A stretch of 20,913 nt of DNA from contig DASRBO010000027.1 in the NCBI GenBank assembly GCA_035653595.1, positions 1 through 20,913 on the forward strand. Direction: 5' to 3'. Both the position numbers and the translations under genes were made by a program. This DNA comes from DASRBO01 sp035653595. GTDB taxonomy: Bacteria > Actinomycetota > Acidimicrobiia > Acidimicrobiales > JAJPHE01. The notes beneath the pieces were generated by a model that ran no database searches, had not been told where the DNA came from, and worked only from the letters and a program-made list of their open reading frames with translations. How positions within the stretch are numbered: the stretch's first letter is position 1; each line of letters begins with the position of its first letter. Positions 1 to 8,041 of this stretch are shown piece after piece.

Positions 1-503
1 CCGGCTACGACGTGGCCGGCAAGACCGGCACGGCCCAGAAGCCGATGGTCGACGCCCGCGGCTACCAGCCCGGCGCCTTCATGTCGACCTTCGTCGGCTT
101 CGCCCCCGCCGAGGACCCCGCCGTCACCGCCATCGTGGTCATCAACCACCCCCAGCCGGTGTACTACGGCGCCGAGGTGGCGGCCCCCGTCTTCTCGGAG
201 ATCACCCAGTACGCCCTGCGCATGCTGGGCGTGCCCCCGCCTGCCCCGGTGCCGCTCGCCCCCGACGTGCCCCCCGTGGACGCCAGCGCCGCCGCCGGCG
301 GCGAGGGCCCGCCCCCGTCGTCGGCGCCGGCCCAGGCCGGCGGGGCCCGGCCCGGTGCGGCCCCGCCCCCCAGTCCCCATGCCGGCGGGGTCGCCGACAG
401 CCCCCTCACCAGGCCCGCTGCCGGGCCGCCCCCGGTCCGGGGGGCCCCGGTCGTCCCTACCACTAGCCTCCCCAGGTCGACGACACCGTCCCACAAGCCC
501 TGA
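1..503 (+). CDS. ftsI: FtsI/PBP-type peptidoglycan transpeptidase, C-terminal part only
   Basis: This is the 3' end of a class B penicillin-binding protein; the gene begins before the window and the first complete codon is at base 3. The protein crosslinks septal peptidoglycan outside the membrane. The third active-site motif, KTG, is at bases 21-29 (GKTGTA). It is followed by FVGFAPAEDP and AAPVFSEI, which are typical of the end of the FtsI transpeptidase domain. After GVPPP come roughly 85 residues rich in proline, alanine, glycine and serine, with no PASTA domain, probably a disordered extracytoplasmic tail. The stop is TGA at 501-503. murE starts 14 bases later, and its Shine-Dalgarno (GAGAGG, 502-507) overlaps this stop. 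The position directly before murE is the standard one for ftsI in dcw clusters, which supports FtsI over another PBP. Confidence 0.9.
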   Translation, partial: GYDVAGKTGTAQKPMVDARGYQPGAFMSTFVGFAPAEDPAVTAIVVINHPQPVYYGAEVAAPVFSEITQYALRMLGVPPPAPVPLAPDVPPVDASAAAGGEGPPPSSAPAQAGGARPGAAPPPSPHAGGVADSPLTRPAAGPPPVRGAPVVPTTSLPRSTTPSHKP

Positions 504-517
504 GAGGCCCCGCCGCT

Positions 518-1921
518 ATGCGTCTGGACAAGCTCCTCGGCGGCGTCGACGTACTCGAGACGGTGGGGGACCCCACCTCGACCGACGTGACCGCCGTATG
601 CCACGACCACCGCTCGGTCACCCCTGGTGCGCTGTTCTGCTGCTTCCCCGGGGCGGCCAGCGACGGTCACGACTTCGCCCCGGCGGCGGTGCAGGCGGGG
701 GCGGCGGCGCTGCTGTGCGAGCACCTCCTGCCCCTCGACCTGCCCCAGGCCCGGGTGGCCCAGGTCCGCCCGGCGATGGCCCAGGTGGCGGCGACCTTCT
801 TCGGCCACCCCTCGCGGCGCCTGGTCGTGGTGGGGGTCACCGGCACCAACGGGAAGACCACCGTCACCCAGCTGCTTGGGGCGATCTTCCGGGCCCAGGG
901 CTGGCCGGAGCTGGTCATCGGCACCCTGAGCGGCAGCCGGACGACTCCCGAGGCGCCCGCCCTGCAGGAGCAGCTGGCCTCGCACCTGGCCGCCGGCGGG
1001 CGCGCCGTGGCCATGGAGGTCTCCTCCCACGCCCTGACCAAGCACCGGGTCGACGCCGTGTCGTTCGGGGCGGCCGTGTTCACCAACCTCTCCCACGACC
1101 ACCTCGACTACCACGGCACCATGGAGGCCTATTTCGAGGCCAAGGCCGGCCTGTTCTCGCCCGAGCGCGCTCCCGTCGGGGTGATCTGTGCCGACGACCC
1201 GTGGGGCAGGCGACTGATCGACATCGCCGGTGAGCGCGGGCTGCGCGTGATCCCGTACAGCATCGCCGGAGCGACCGACGTCGACTGCGACCTGGGCGGC
1301 TCCCGCTTCACCTGGCGTGGCCGGCGCCTGGCCGTCGGCCTGGGCGGCCTGTTCAACGTCGCCAACGCCATGGCGGCGGCGGCGGCGGCCGAGGCGGTCG
1401 GGGCCGATCCCGACGCCATCGCCGCCGGGTTGGCCGAGGCGCCCCCCGTGCGGGGCCGAATGGAGCGGCTGGACGCAGGCCAGCCCTTCGAGGTGGTCAT
1501 CGACTACGCCCACACCCCCGACGGCCTGGCCGTGGTGCTGCAGGCGGCCAGGGCGGAGGCGCCCGGCCGGCTCATCGTGGTGTTCGGCTGCGGCGGCGAC
1601 CGCGACGCCGACAAGCGCCCTCTGATGGGCGAGGTGGCGGCCAGGCTGGCCGACCGGGTGATCGTCACCAGCGACAACCCCCGCCACGAGGACCCGGCGG
1701 CGATCATCGAGCAGGTGGTGGCGGGCGCCGTCGGGCCGGCCGAAGTGGTCGTGGAGCCCGACCGGGTGGCGGCCATCGCCATGGCGGTGGCCGGGGCCGC
1801 CCCCGGCGACACGGTCGTGATCGCCGGCAAGGGACATGAGACCGGCCAGCAGGTCGGCGACGTCGTGATACCCATGGACGACCACGACAGCGCCCTTGCC
1901 GCCCTGGAGGCACTCCGGTGA
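518..1921 (+). CDS. murE: UDP-MurNAc-tripeptide synthetase, meso-diaminopimelate type
   Basis: This cytoplasmic Mur ligase adds the third residue of the stem peptide to UDP-MurNAc-L-Ala-D-Glu, using ATP. It has 467 residues, a normal family length. Visible motifs are the ATP loop GTNGKTT (109-115), the substrate stretch RTTPEAP, the Mur-ligase stretch SHDHLDYHG, DNPR at 386-389 and GKGHE at 437-441. DNPR is the known signature for meso-diaminopimelate; lysine enzymes differ there, so an A1-gamma-type wall is predicted. The start is ATG 518 with GAGAGG at 502-507 (10-base spacing). The last four bases, GTGA, overlap the start of mraY. No second ligase domain follows, so this is not a MurE-MurF fusion, although murF is missing from its usual place just downstream. 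Confidence 0.97.
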   Translation: MRLDKLLGGVDVLETVGDPTSTDVTAVCHDHRSVTPGALFCCFPGAASDGHDFAPAAVQAGAAALLCEHLLPLDLPQARVAQVRPAMAQVAATFFGHPSRRLVVVGVTGTNGKTTVTQLLGAIFRAQGWPELVIGTLSGSRTTPEAPALQEQLASHLAAGGRAVAMEVSSHALTKHRVDAVSFGAAVFTNLSHDHLDYHGTMEAYFEAKAGLFSPERAPVGVICADDPWGRRLIDIAGERGLRVIPYSIAGATDVDCDLGGSRFTWRGRRLAVGLGGLFNVANAMAAAAAAEAVGADPDAIAAGLAEAPPVRGRMERLDAGQPFEVVIDYAHTPDGLAVVLQAARAEAPGRLIVVFGCGGDRDADKRPLMGEVAARLADRVIVTSDNPRHEDPAAIIEQVVAGAVGPAEVVVEPDRVAAIAMAVAGAAPGDTVVIAGKGHETGQQVGDVVIPMDDHDSALAALEALR

Positions 1922-2952
1922 TCGCCATCCTCGTCGCCGGGGCGGTGGCGCTGGTGGTGGGCCTGGTGGCGACCCCCCTGCTCATCGGGTGGATGCATCG
2001 CGAGGGCATCGGCCAGCAGATCCGCGAGGACGGTCCCCAGGGCCATGTCACCAAGGCGGGCACGCCGACCATGGGCGGGATCACCATCGTCCTGGCCGGC
2101 GTCGCCGGTTACCTGGCCGGCCACATCCGCATCGGCACCTTCACCACCCGCTCCGGCCTGCTGGTCATGATGGTCTTCGTCGCCTTCGGGGCCATCGGCC
2201 TGCTCGACGACTGGATAGGCATCTCCCGCAGCCGCAACCTGGGGCTGAACAAGCGGGCCAAGAGCGCCGCCCAACTGGTGGTGGCGCTCGGCTACGGGTG
2301 GCTGGCCCTGCACTGGTCGGGGGTGAGCACCCGGCTGTCGTTCACCCGCTACGACTCGCCCGGCCTTCACCTGGGGACCGTCGGGTGGGTGGTGCTGGCC
2401 GTGCTGATGCTGGTGGGGGCGTCGAACGCCGTCAACCTGACCGACGGTCTGGACGGCCTGGCGGCCGGCTCGTCGATCTTCGCCTTCTCCACCTTCGCCC
2501 TCATCGGCTACTGGGAGTTCCGCCACTACCCCATCTACCACGTGCACCCGGCGCTGGACCTGGCCCAGGCGGCCGTCGCCATGGCCGGTTCGTGCGCCGG
2601 GTTCCTGTGGTGGAACGCCGCCCCCGCCCGCATCTTCATGGGCGACACCGGCGCCCTCGCCATCGGTGGCGGCCTGGCCGCTCTCGCCCTGCAGCTCAAC
2701 CTCGAGCTGCTCCTGCCGGTGGTCGGGGCCCTGTTCGTCATCATCACCCTGTCGGTGGTCATACAGGTCGTGAGCTTCCGCCTGTTCCACCGGCGGGTGT
2801 TCCGCATGGCCCCGCTCCACCACCACTTCGAGCTGCTGGGCTGGCCCGAGACCACCGTCATCGTGCGGTTCTGGATCCTGGCCGGGCTGTGCACCGCCCT
2901 GTCGCTCGGGATCTTCTATGCCGACTTCCTCCGCTTCGGGCGGGTCGACTGA
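1918..2952 (+). CDS. mraY: Phospho-MurNAc-pentapeptide translocase (lipid I synthase)
   Basis: This integral membrane enzyme transfers phospho-MurNAc-pentapeptide from UDP to undecaprenyl phosphate, giving lipid I. It has 344 residues and many hydrophobic segments, as expected of the family. Signatures are GTPTMGG near the N-terminus, the paired aspartates of LDDW (D97, D98), NAVNLTDGLDGLA (170-182), FMGDTG with D243, and the histidine cluster HHHFE (H301-303), which in known MraY structures line the Mg/uridine site. The start is GTG 1918 in a GTGA overlap with the murE stop, with GGAGG at 1906-1910, so translation is likely coupled. mraY directly after murE is unusual because murF normally separates them. 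Confidence 0.97.
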   Translation: MIAILVAGAVALVVGLVATPLLIGWMHREGIGQQIREDGPQGHVTKAGTPTMGGITIVLAGVAGYLAGHIRIGTFTTRSGLLVMMVFVAFGAIGLLDDWIGISRSRNLGLNKRAKSAAQLVVALGYGWLALHWSGVSTRLSFTRYDSPGLHLGTVGWVVLAVLMLVGASNAVNLTDGLDGLAAGSSIFAFSTFALIGYWEFRHYPIYHVHPALDLAQAAVAMAGSCAGFLWWNAAPARIFMGDTGALAIGGGLAALALQLNLELLLPVVGALFVIITLSVVIQVVSFRLFHRRVFRMAPLHHHFELLGWPETTVIVRFWILAGLCTALSLGIFYADFLRFGRVD

Positions 2953-2974
2953 TGGCCCCCGGAGCGACGACGGC

Positions 2975-4339
2975 ATGAGCCGGGCGGTCGTGGTCGGGCT
3001 GGCCGTGACCGGCCGGGCCGTCGCCCGCCGGCTGACAGAGCGGGGCTGGGACGTGGACGTGGTCGACGACCGTCCCACCGACGCCACCCGGTCGGCGGCG
3101 GTGGAGCTCGGCGTCGAGCTCACCGAGGCGCCCGACCCCGACCGGCTGGACGCCATGGCCCGCCGGGCGGAGCTGGTGGTGGTGAGCCCCGGCGTCCCCG
3201 CCAGGCATCCGGTCTTCTCGCTTGGCGCCCCTACCCCGGTGGTGAGCGAGATCGAGCTGGCCTCCACCTGGACCACCGCCCCCCTCCTCGCCGTCACCGG
3301 CACCAACGGCAAGACCACGGTGGTGACCCTGGTGGCCGACATGCTCAGGCGCTCCGGCCGCGACGCCGTCGCCGCCGGCAACAGCATCGGCGAGACCCTG
3401 ATCGACGCCGTCAGCGTCGGGGCCGAGGCCTACGTGGTCGAGGTCTCCTCGTTCCAGCTCGCCCTCACCCGCACCTTCAGGCCCCGGGTGGCGGGCTGGC
3501 TCAACTTCGCCCCCGACCACCTCGACTGGCATCCCGACCTCGACGACTACCGCCGGGCCAAGGCCCGCATCTGGGCCAACCAGGGACCGGATGACACCGC
3601 CGTGGTCAACGTCGACGACGCGGTGGTGCGTCGCACCGCCCTCGAGCCCGGCACCGCCGCCCCCGGTCGAGTGGTCGGCTTCGGCATCCTCGGGGGATCC
3701 GGGGCGGCGGACGAGGAGTGGCCGCTGGGCGCCGCCTACCGCGTCAGCGGGGAGTGGCTGGTCGGGCCGGACGGGGAGCCGATGGTCGAGCGGGACGCGT
3801 TGCCCCGCGCCCTTCCCCACGATCTGGCCAACGCTCTCGCCGCCCTGGCGGTGGCCCGGGCGGGCGGCGCCGATCCGGTCGCCTGCCGCCAGGCCCTGGT
3901 CGAGTTCGAGGGGCTCCCCCACCGAGTGGCCCTGGTAGGGGACTCTGGTGGTGTGCGTTTCTTCGACGACTCCAAGGCGACCACCCCGGCGTCGGTGCTG
4001 GCGGCCATGTCCGGCTTCGACTCGATGGTGCTGATCGCCGGCGGCCGCAACAAGGGACTCGATCTGTCGGTGCTCTCCTCCGAGGCGTCGCGGGTGCGGG
4101 CGGTGGTGGCCATCGGCGAGGCCGCCGGCGAGGTGGAGGCCGCCTTCGCCGGCCTGCGCCCGGTCGAGACGGCGTCGTCGATGCGCGAGGCGGTGGCCAA
4201 GGCGGCCGAGCTGGCCCGCCCCGGAGACGCGGTGGTGCTCTCGCCCGGCTGCGCCTCCTTCGACTGGTACGGCTCCTACGCGGAGCGGGGCGACGACTTC
4301 GCCCGGGCCGTGGCCGAGCTGATCGGGGCCCGCCGGTGA
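2975..4339 (+). CDS. murD: UDP-MurNAc-L-Ala:D-Glu ligase
   Basis: This cytoplasmic ATP-dependent ligase adds D-glutamate to UDP-MurNAc-L-Ala. From ATG 2975 it has 454 residues, beginning MSRAVVVGLAVTG, the Rossmann-like N-terminus of MurD. Motifs are VVSPGVP, the ATP loop GTNGKTT (109-115), SSFQL, NFAPDHLDWH, DDSKATTP (331-338) and the C-terminal LSPGCASFDWYGSYAERG. An upstream in-frame ATG at 2918 would add 19 residues lying inside the mraY coding region and without homology. I prefer 2975, which has GGAG at 2961-2964 and leaves a 22-base gap after mraY, one of the few real gaps between murE and ftsQ. The end overlaps ftsW by GTGA. Confidence 0.96.
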   Translation: MSRAVVVGLAVTGRAVARRLTERGWDVDVVDDRPTDATRSAAVELGVELTEAPDPDRLDAMARRAELVVVSPGVPARHPVFSLGAPTPVVSEIELASTWTTAPLLAVTGTNGKTTVVTLVADMLRRSGRDAVAAGNSIGETLIDAVSVGAEAYVVEVSSFQLALTRTFRPRVAGWLNFAPDHLDWHPDLDDYRRAKARIWANQGPDDTAVVNVDDAVVRRTALEPGTAAPGRVVGFGILGGSGAADEEWPLGAAYRVSGEWLVGPDGEPMVERDALPRALPHDLANALAALAVARAGGADPVACRQALVEFEGLPHRVALVGDSGGVRFFDDSKATTPASVLAAMSGFDSMVLIAGGRNKGLDLSVLSSEASRVRAVVAIGEAAGEVEAAFAGLRPVETASSMREAVAKAAELARPGDAVVLSPGCASFDWYGSYAERGDDFARAVAELIGARR

Positions 4340-5538
4340 GCGCCCCCTCGGGCCGGTCGCCGGCCCCGACCCGGCGCCCGGGCGGTTTCGTGATCCTGCT
4401 CGCCCTCACCGTGGTGCTCGACGTAGTCGGTCTGGTGATGGTGCTTTCGGCCTCCTCGGTCGAGGCGCTCGCCCAGTACGGCTCCTCGTGGGTGTTCTTC
4501 GAGCGCCAGCTGATGTGGGTGGCGGTGGGCCTGGCGGTCATGGTGGCCACGATCCGGGTCGACTACCACCGCTGGCGGCGCTTCTCGCTGGTCGGCCTGA
4601 TCGGCTCGGTCGGCCTGCTGCTGGCGGTGCTGGTGCCCGGGGTCGGGGTGAGCGTGGGCGGGTCGAGCCGCTGGCTGGGCTTCGGCAGCTTCCGCATCCA
4701 GCCCTCCGAGCTGGTCAAGCTGGCCCTGGTCGTCTACCTGGCCGACGTGCTGGCCCGCCGCCTCGACCGCGACGGGGATCCGACCGGGGTTCTCAAGCCC
4801 ATCGTGGGGATCTTCCTGGTGGTGGGGGCGCTGGTGCTCAAGCAGCCCGACATGGGCACCGCCCTGGTCATCGGGGCGGTGGTCTTCGGGCTGCTCTTCG
4901 CCGCCGGCGTGCGGGCCCGGACCATGGCCCAGCTGGGGGCGGTGGCGGTGGCGGGCGCCTTCGTCGCCGGCATGGCCGAGCCCTACCGCAAGGCCCGCCT
5001 CCTGTCCTTCATGCACCCGTGGTCCGATCCCACCTCGACCGGGTACCAGGTGGTCCAGTCCCTGGTCGGTCTGGGTTCGGGCGGCCTGGCCGGGGTGGGC
5101 CTGGGGGCCAGCCGGGCCAAGTGGGGCTTCCTGCCCAACGCCCACACCGACTTCATCTTCTCGATCATCGGCGAGGAGCTGGGCCTGGTCGGCAGCGTGC
5201 TGGTGGTTGGCCTGTTCATCGCCTTCGCCGTCATGGGGGTGCGGGCGGCCCGCCGGGCCCCCGACCGCTTCGGCGCCCTCCTGGCGGTGGGGGTGACGGT
5301 GTGGATCACCACCCAGGCGGTGCTCAACATCGGCGCAGTCATCGGCATGCTGCCGGTGACGGGGGTCCCCCTGCCGCTGGTGTCCTTCGGCGGCTCCTCG
5401 CTGGTCATCGCCATGGCCGCCATCGGGGTGCTGCTCAACGTGGCCGGCCAGGAGCGGACCCGTCCCACGGCCGCGCCGGCCCGAGGGCGCCGCCCGCTGG
5501 CGGCCGCCGGACGCCTGGTCCGCGAGGGCCGCCCTTGA
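4336..5538 (+). CDS. ftsW: SEDS-family septal peptidoglycan glycosyltransferase
   Basis: This polytopic SEDS protein polymerises lipid II into glycan strands at the septum, working with FtsI. It has 400 residues and about ten hydrophobic segments, the first beginning near residue 18 after a short Pro/Arg-rich cytoplasmic tail. Family motifs are SSRWLGFGSFRIQPSELVK, QPDMGTALV, the HTDFIF motif whose D272 corresponds to the catalytically essential SEDS aspartate, and PLPLVSFGGSSL near the end. The location between murD and murG supports FtsW rather than RodA. The start is GTG 4336, sharing GTGA with the murD stop; the Shine-Dalgarno there is weak, so translation probably depends on coupling. 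The C-terminal 25 or so residues are basic and cytoplasmic. Confidence 0.96.
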   Translation: MSAPSGRSPAPTRRPGGFVILLALTVVLDVVGLVMVLSASSVEALAQYGSSWVFFERQLMWVAVGLAVMVATIRVDYHRWRRFSLVGLIGSVGLLLAVLVPGVGVSVGGSSRWLGFGSFRIQPSELVKLALVVYLADVLARRLDRDGDPTGVLKPIVGIFLVVGALVLKQPDMGTALVIGAVVFGLLFAAGVRARTMAQLGAVAVAGAFVAGMAEPYRKARLLSFMHPWSDPTSTGYQVVQSLVGLGSGGLAGVGLGASRAKWGFLPNAHTDFIFSIIGEELGLVGSVLVVGLFIAFAVMGVRAARRAPDRFGALLAVGVTVWITTQAVLNIGAVIGMLPVTGVPLPLVSFGGSSLVIAMAAIGVLLNVAGQERTRPTAAPARGRRPLAAAGRLVREGRP

Positions 5539-6677
5539 ACCAGCGGCCCCGGTCCGGGCGGCCGATCGTCATAGCCGGCGGCGGCACCGGCGGGCATGCC
5601 GTGCCCGCCCTGGCCGTCGCCCAGGCCCTGGTCCGCCGGGGCCACGACCGGGCCGACATCCGCTTCGTCGGCTCCCGCCGGGGCCTCGAGGCCACCCTGG
5701 TGCCCGAGGCCGGCTTCGCCATCTCCCTGCTGCCCGGCCGCGGCATACCGCGCCGGCCCAGCCTCACCGGCCTGGCCGCCGCCGCCGCCCTGGCCGCCGC
5801 CTGCGTCATGGCCCTGTGGCTGCTGGGGCGGCACCGGCCGGCGGTGGTGCTGTCGGTGGGGGGCTACGCCAGCCTGCCCTGTGCCTTCGCCGCCGTGGTG
5901 CTGCGCGTCCCCCTGGTGCTCACCGATCAGAACGCGGTGGCCGGGGCATCCAACCGGCTGGTCGGCCGGTTCGCCGCCGCCGCCGCCGTCGCCTTCCCCG
6001 GCACCGACCTGCCCCGGGCGGTCCTGACGGGGACGCCGGTGCGCGACGAGGTGGTGGCGGTGGACCGATCGCCCGAGGGACGGGCCAAGGCCAGGGCCGT
6101 CCTCGACCTGCCCGAGGACGTGCGGGTGGTGGCGGTCACCGGCGGCTCGCTGGGGGCGAGGACGATCAACCGGGCGGCGGTCGGGCTGGCCCGCCGGTGG
6201 TCGGAACGGCCGGGCATCGCCTTGCACCACGTGGTCGGGCGGAGGGACTGGGCCGATGTGGCCGCCGATGCACCCCCGTCGGCGGAGGGCGGCCTCCTCT
6301 ACCGGGCGGTCGAGTACGAGGACCGCATGCCAACCGTGCTGGCGGCGGCGGACGTCATGGTGTGCCGGGCCGGAGGCTCGACGGTGGCCGAGCTCACCGC
6401 CGTCGGGGTGGCCTCGATCCTCGTGCCCCTGCCGCACGCCCCCGGTGACCACCAGAGCGCCAATGCCGCCGCCCTGGCCCGGGCGGGGGCGGCCGTGGTC
6501 GTCTCCGACGACCAGTTCGACACCGCCCGGCTGGCCGACCTGCTTGGCCAGCTGCTGGACACCCCCGGCCGGCTGCAGGAGATGGAGGAGGCGGCCCGCT
6601 CGCTGGGCCGGCCCGGTGCGGCCGACCTGGTGGCCGAGCTGGTCGAGTCCACCGGGGCCTCCGGCGGGAGGCGGTAG
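5535..6677 (+). CDS. murG: Lipid II synthase, UDP-GlcNAc:lipid I GlcNAc transferase
   Basis: This peripheral inner-leaflet glycosyltransferase (GT-B fold) adds GlcNAc to lipid I. From TTG 5535 it has 380 residues. Motifs are the glycine loop GGGTGGH (15-21), SVGGYASLP, TGTPVRDE, VTGGSLGA and the UDP-GlcNAc-binding region RAGGSTVAELTAVGV followed by PGDHQ. The HEQN-like motif seen in many MurG proteins reads TDQN here (130-133). The open frame extends far upstream through ftsW, but TTG 5535 is favoured: it makes a TTGA overlap with the ftsW stop, has GAGGG at 5524-5528, and puts the glycine loop at the usual distance from the N-terminus. The TAG stop shares its last base with the murC start. 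Confidence 0.95.
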   Translation: MNQRPRSGRPIVIAGGGTGGHAVPALAVAQALVRRGHDRADIRFVGSRRGLEATLVPEAGFAISLLPGRGIPRRPSLTGLAAAAALAAACVMALWLLGRHRPAVVLSVGGYASLPCAFAAVVLRVPLVLTDQNAVAGASNRLVGRFAAAAAVAFPGTDLPRAVLTGTPVRDEVVAVDRSPEGRAKARAVLDLPEDVRVVAVTGGSLGARTINRAAVGLARRWSERPGIALHHVVGRRDWADVAADAPPSAEGGLLYRAVEYEDRMPTVLAAADVMVCRAGGSTVAELTAVGVASILVPLPHAPGDHQSANAAALARAGAAVVVSDDQFDTARLADLLGQLLDTPGRLQEMEEAARSLGRPGAADLVAELVESTGASGGRR

Positions 6678-8041
6678 TGAGGCCCGATCTCTCCGGGGAG
6701 CGGCACATCCACGTGGTGGGCATCGGCGGCGCCGGCATGAGCGCCATCGCCACCGTGCTGGCCGCCATGGGCCACCGGGTCTCGGGCAGCGACCTCAAGA
6801 CCTCCCCCGCCCTCGAGCGCCTGCGGTCCCTCGGCCTCGAGGTCCACGTCGGCCACCGGGCCGACCAGGTGGGCGGGGCCGACCTGGTGGCGGTGTCGAC
6901 CGCCATCCCCCCGACCAACCCCGAGGTGGCCGAGGCCGGGCGCCGGGGCCTGCCCGTGCACAGCCGGGCCGACCTGCTGGGGGCGATCACCGCCCTGCGG
7001 CGGACCATCGCCGTGTCCGGCACCCACGGCAAGACCACCACCTCGTCGATCCTCTCGCTGATCCTGGTGGAGGCCGGCTGGCGGCCGTCGTTCATCGTCG
7101 GCGGCGACGTCAACGAGATCGGCTCGGGGGCGTCGTGGTCGGACGGGGAGTGGCTGGTCGTCGAGGCCGACGAGAGCGACGGCACCTTCCTCGAGCTCAG
7201 CACCGAGGTGGCCCTGGTCACCAGCGTTGAGCCCGACCACCTCGAGCACTACGGCTCCTTCGACGCCCTGCGCCAGGCCTTCGCCCGCTTCCTGGCGGGG
7301 GCGCCGACCGGCCGGGTGGTGTGCGCCGACGACCCCGAGGCCGCCCTCCTGGGCCGGGCCGCCGGGGCCGTCTCCTACGGCCGCGGTGAGGAGGCCGACT
7401 TCCTGGTCACCGACGTCGAGCTGGGGCGCAGCTCCAGTGCCTTCTTCCTCCGCTCAGGCGACGAGGTCCTGGTGCGGGCCCGCCTGTCGGTGCCGGGGGC
7501 CCACAACGTGCTCAACGCCGCCGCCGCCGCCACCACCGCCCTGCGCCTCGGGGTGGGGCCCGAAGCGGTCGCCGCCGCCCTGGCCCGCTTCACCGGGGTC
7601 GCCCGCCGGTTCCAGTTCCGGGGCGAGGCCGGGGGAGTGACCTTCATCGACGACTACGCCCACCTGCCCGGCGAGGTGGTCCCGACGCTGGAGGCGGTGG
7701 CCAACGGCGGCTGGAGCCGGATCGTGTGCGTGTTCCAGCCCCACCGGTTCAGCCGCACCGCCGCCCTGTGGCGGGACTTCGCCGGCGCCTTCGACCTGGC
7801 CGACCTGCTGGTCGTGACCGACGTCTACCCCGCCGGCGAGGCCCACCGGCCCGGGGTGTCGGGCAAGCTGATCGTGGACGCCGTCCTCGACGCCGAACCG
7901 GCCAAGGCGGTGGCCTACCTGCCCAACCGGGCCGAGCTGGTCGGCTACCTGCGCCGCAGCCTGCGCCCGGGCGACGTGTGCCTCACCCTGGGGGCGGGGG
8001 ACCTGACCACCCTGGCCGACGAACTGCTGGAGGCGGGGTGA
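6677..8041 (+). CDS. murC: UDP-MurNAc:L-alanine ligase
   Basis: This cytoplasmic ligase attaches the first stem-peptide residue, L-alanine, to UDP-MurNAc. It has 454 residues. It begins with the nucleotide-binding GIGGAGMS, then has the ATP loop GTHGKTTT (from 115), EADESDGTF, EPDHLEHYG and a C-terminal domain starting with DDYAHLPGE (325-333). In many MurC proteins that last motif is DDYxHHPTE; here the second histidine is leucine and PT is PG. The start is GTG 6677, overlapping the last base of the murG TAG, with GGGAGG at 6666-6671 (5-base spacing). The end overlaps murB by GTGA. The ligase order in this cluster (E, D, C) is standard apart from the absent F. Confidence 0.96.
   Translation: MRPDLSGERHIHVVGIGGAGMSAIATVLAAMGHRVSGSDLKTSPALERLRSLGLEVHVGHRADQVGGADLVAVSTAIPPTNPEVAEAGRRGLPVHSRADLLGAITALRRTIAVSGTHGKTTTSSILSLILVEAGWRPSFIVGGDVNEIGSGASWSDGEWLVVEADESDGTFLELSTEVALVTSVEPDHLEHYGSFDALRQAFARFLAGAPTGRVVCADDPEAALLGRAAGAVSYGRGEEADFLVTDVELGRSSSAFFLRSGDEVLVRARLSVPGAHNVLNAAAAATTALRLGVGPEAVAAALARFTGVARRFQFRGEAGGVTFIDDYAHLPGEVVPTLEAVANGGWSRIVCVFQPHRFSRTAALWRDFAGAFDLADLLVVTDVYPAGEAHRPGVSGKLIVDAVLDAEPAKAVAYLPNRAELVGYLRRSLRPGDVCLTLGAGDLTTLADELLEAG

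Noticed and set aside
164..1885. Long minus-strand open frame opposite ftsI and murE
   Set aside because: It lies antisense to two clear genes, has Gly/Arg/His-rich composition without motifs, and is the kind of frame very GC-rich DNA leaves open by chance.
518..1921. MurE-MurF fusion as an explanation for the missing murF
   Set aside because: The protein has one ATP loop, one GKGHE motif and ordinary MurE length.
2918..2974. Upstream ATG for murD
   Set aside because: It adds 19 Ser/Gly-rich residues lying inside mraY; MurD homology and a Shine-Dalgarno support 2975.
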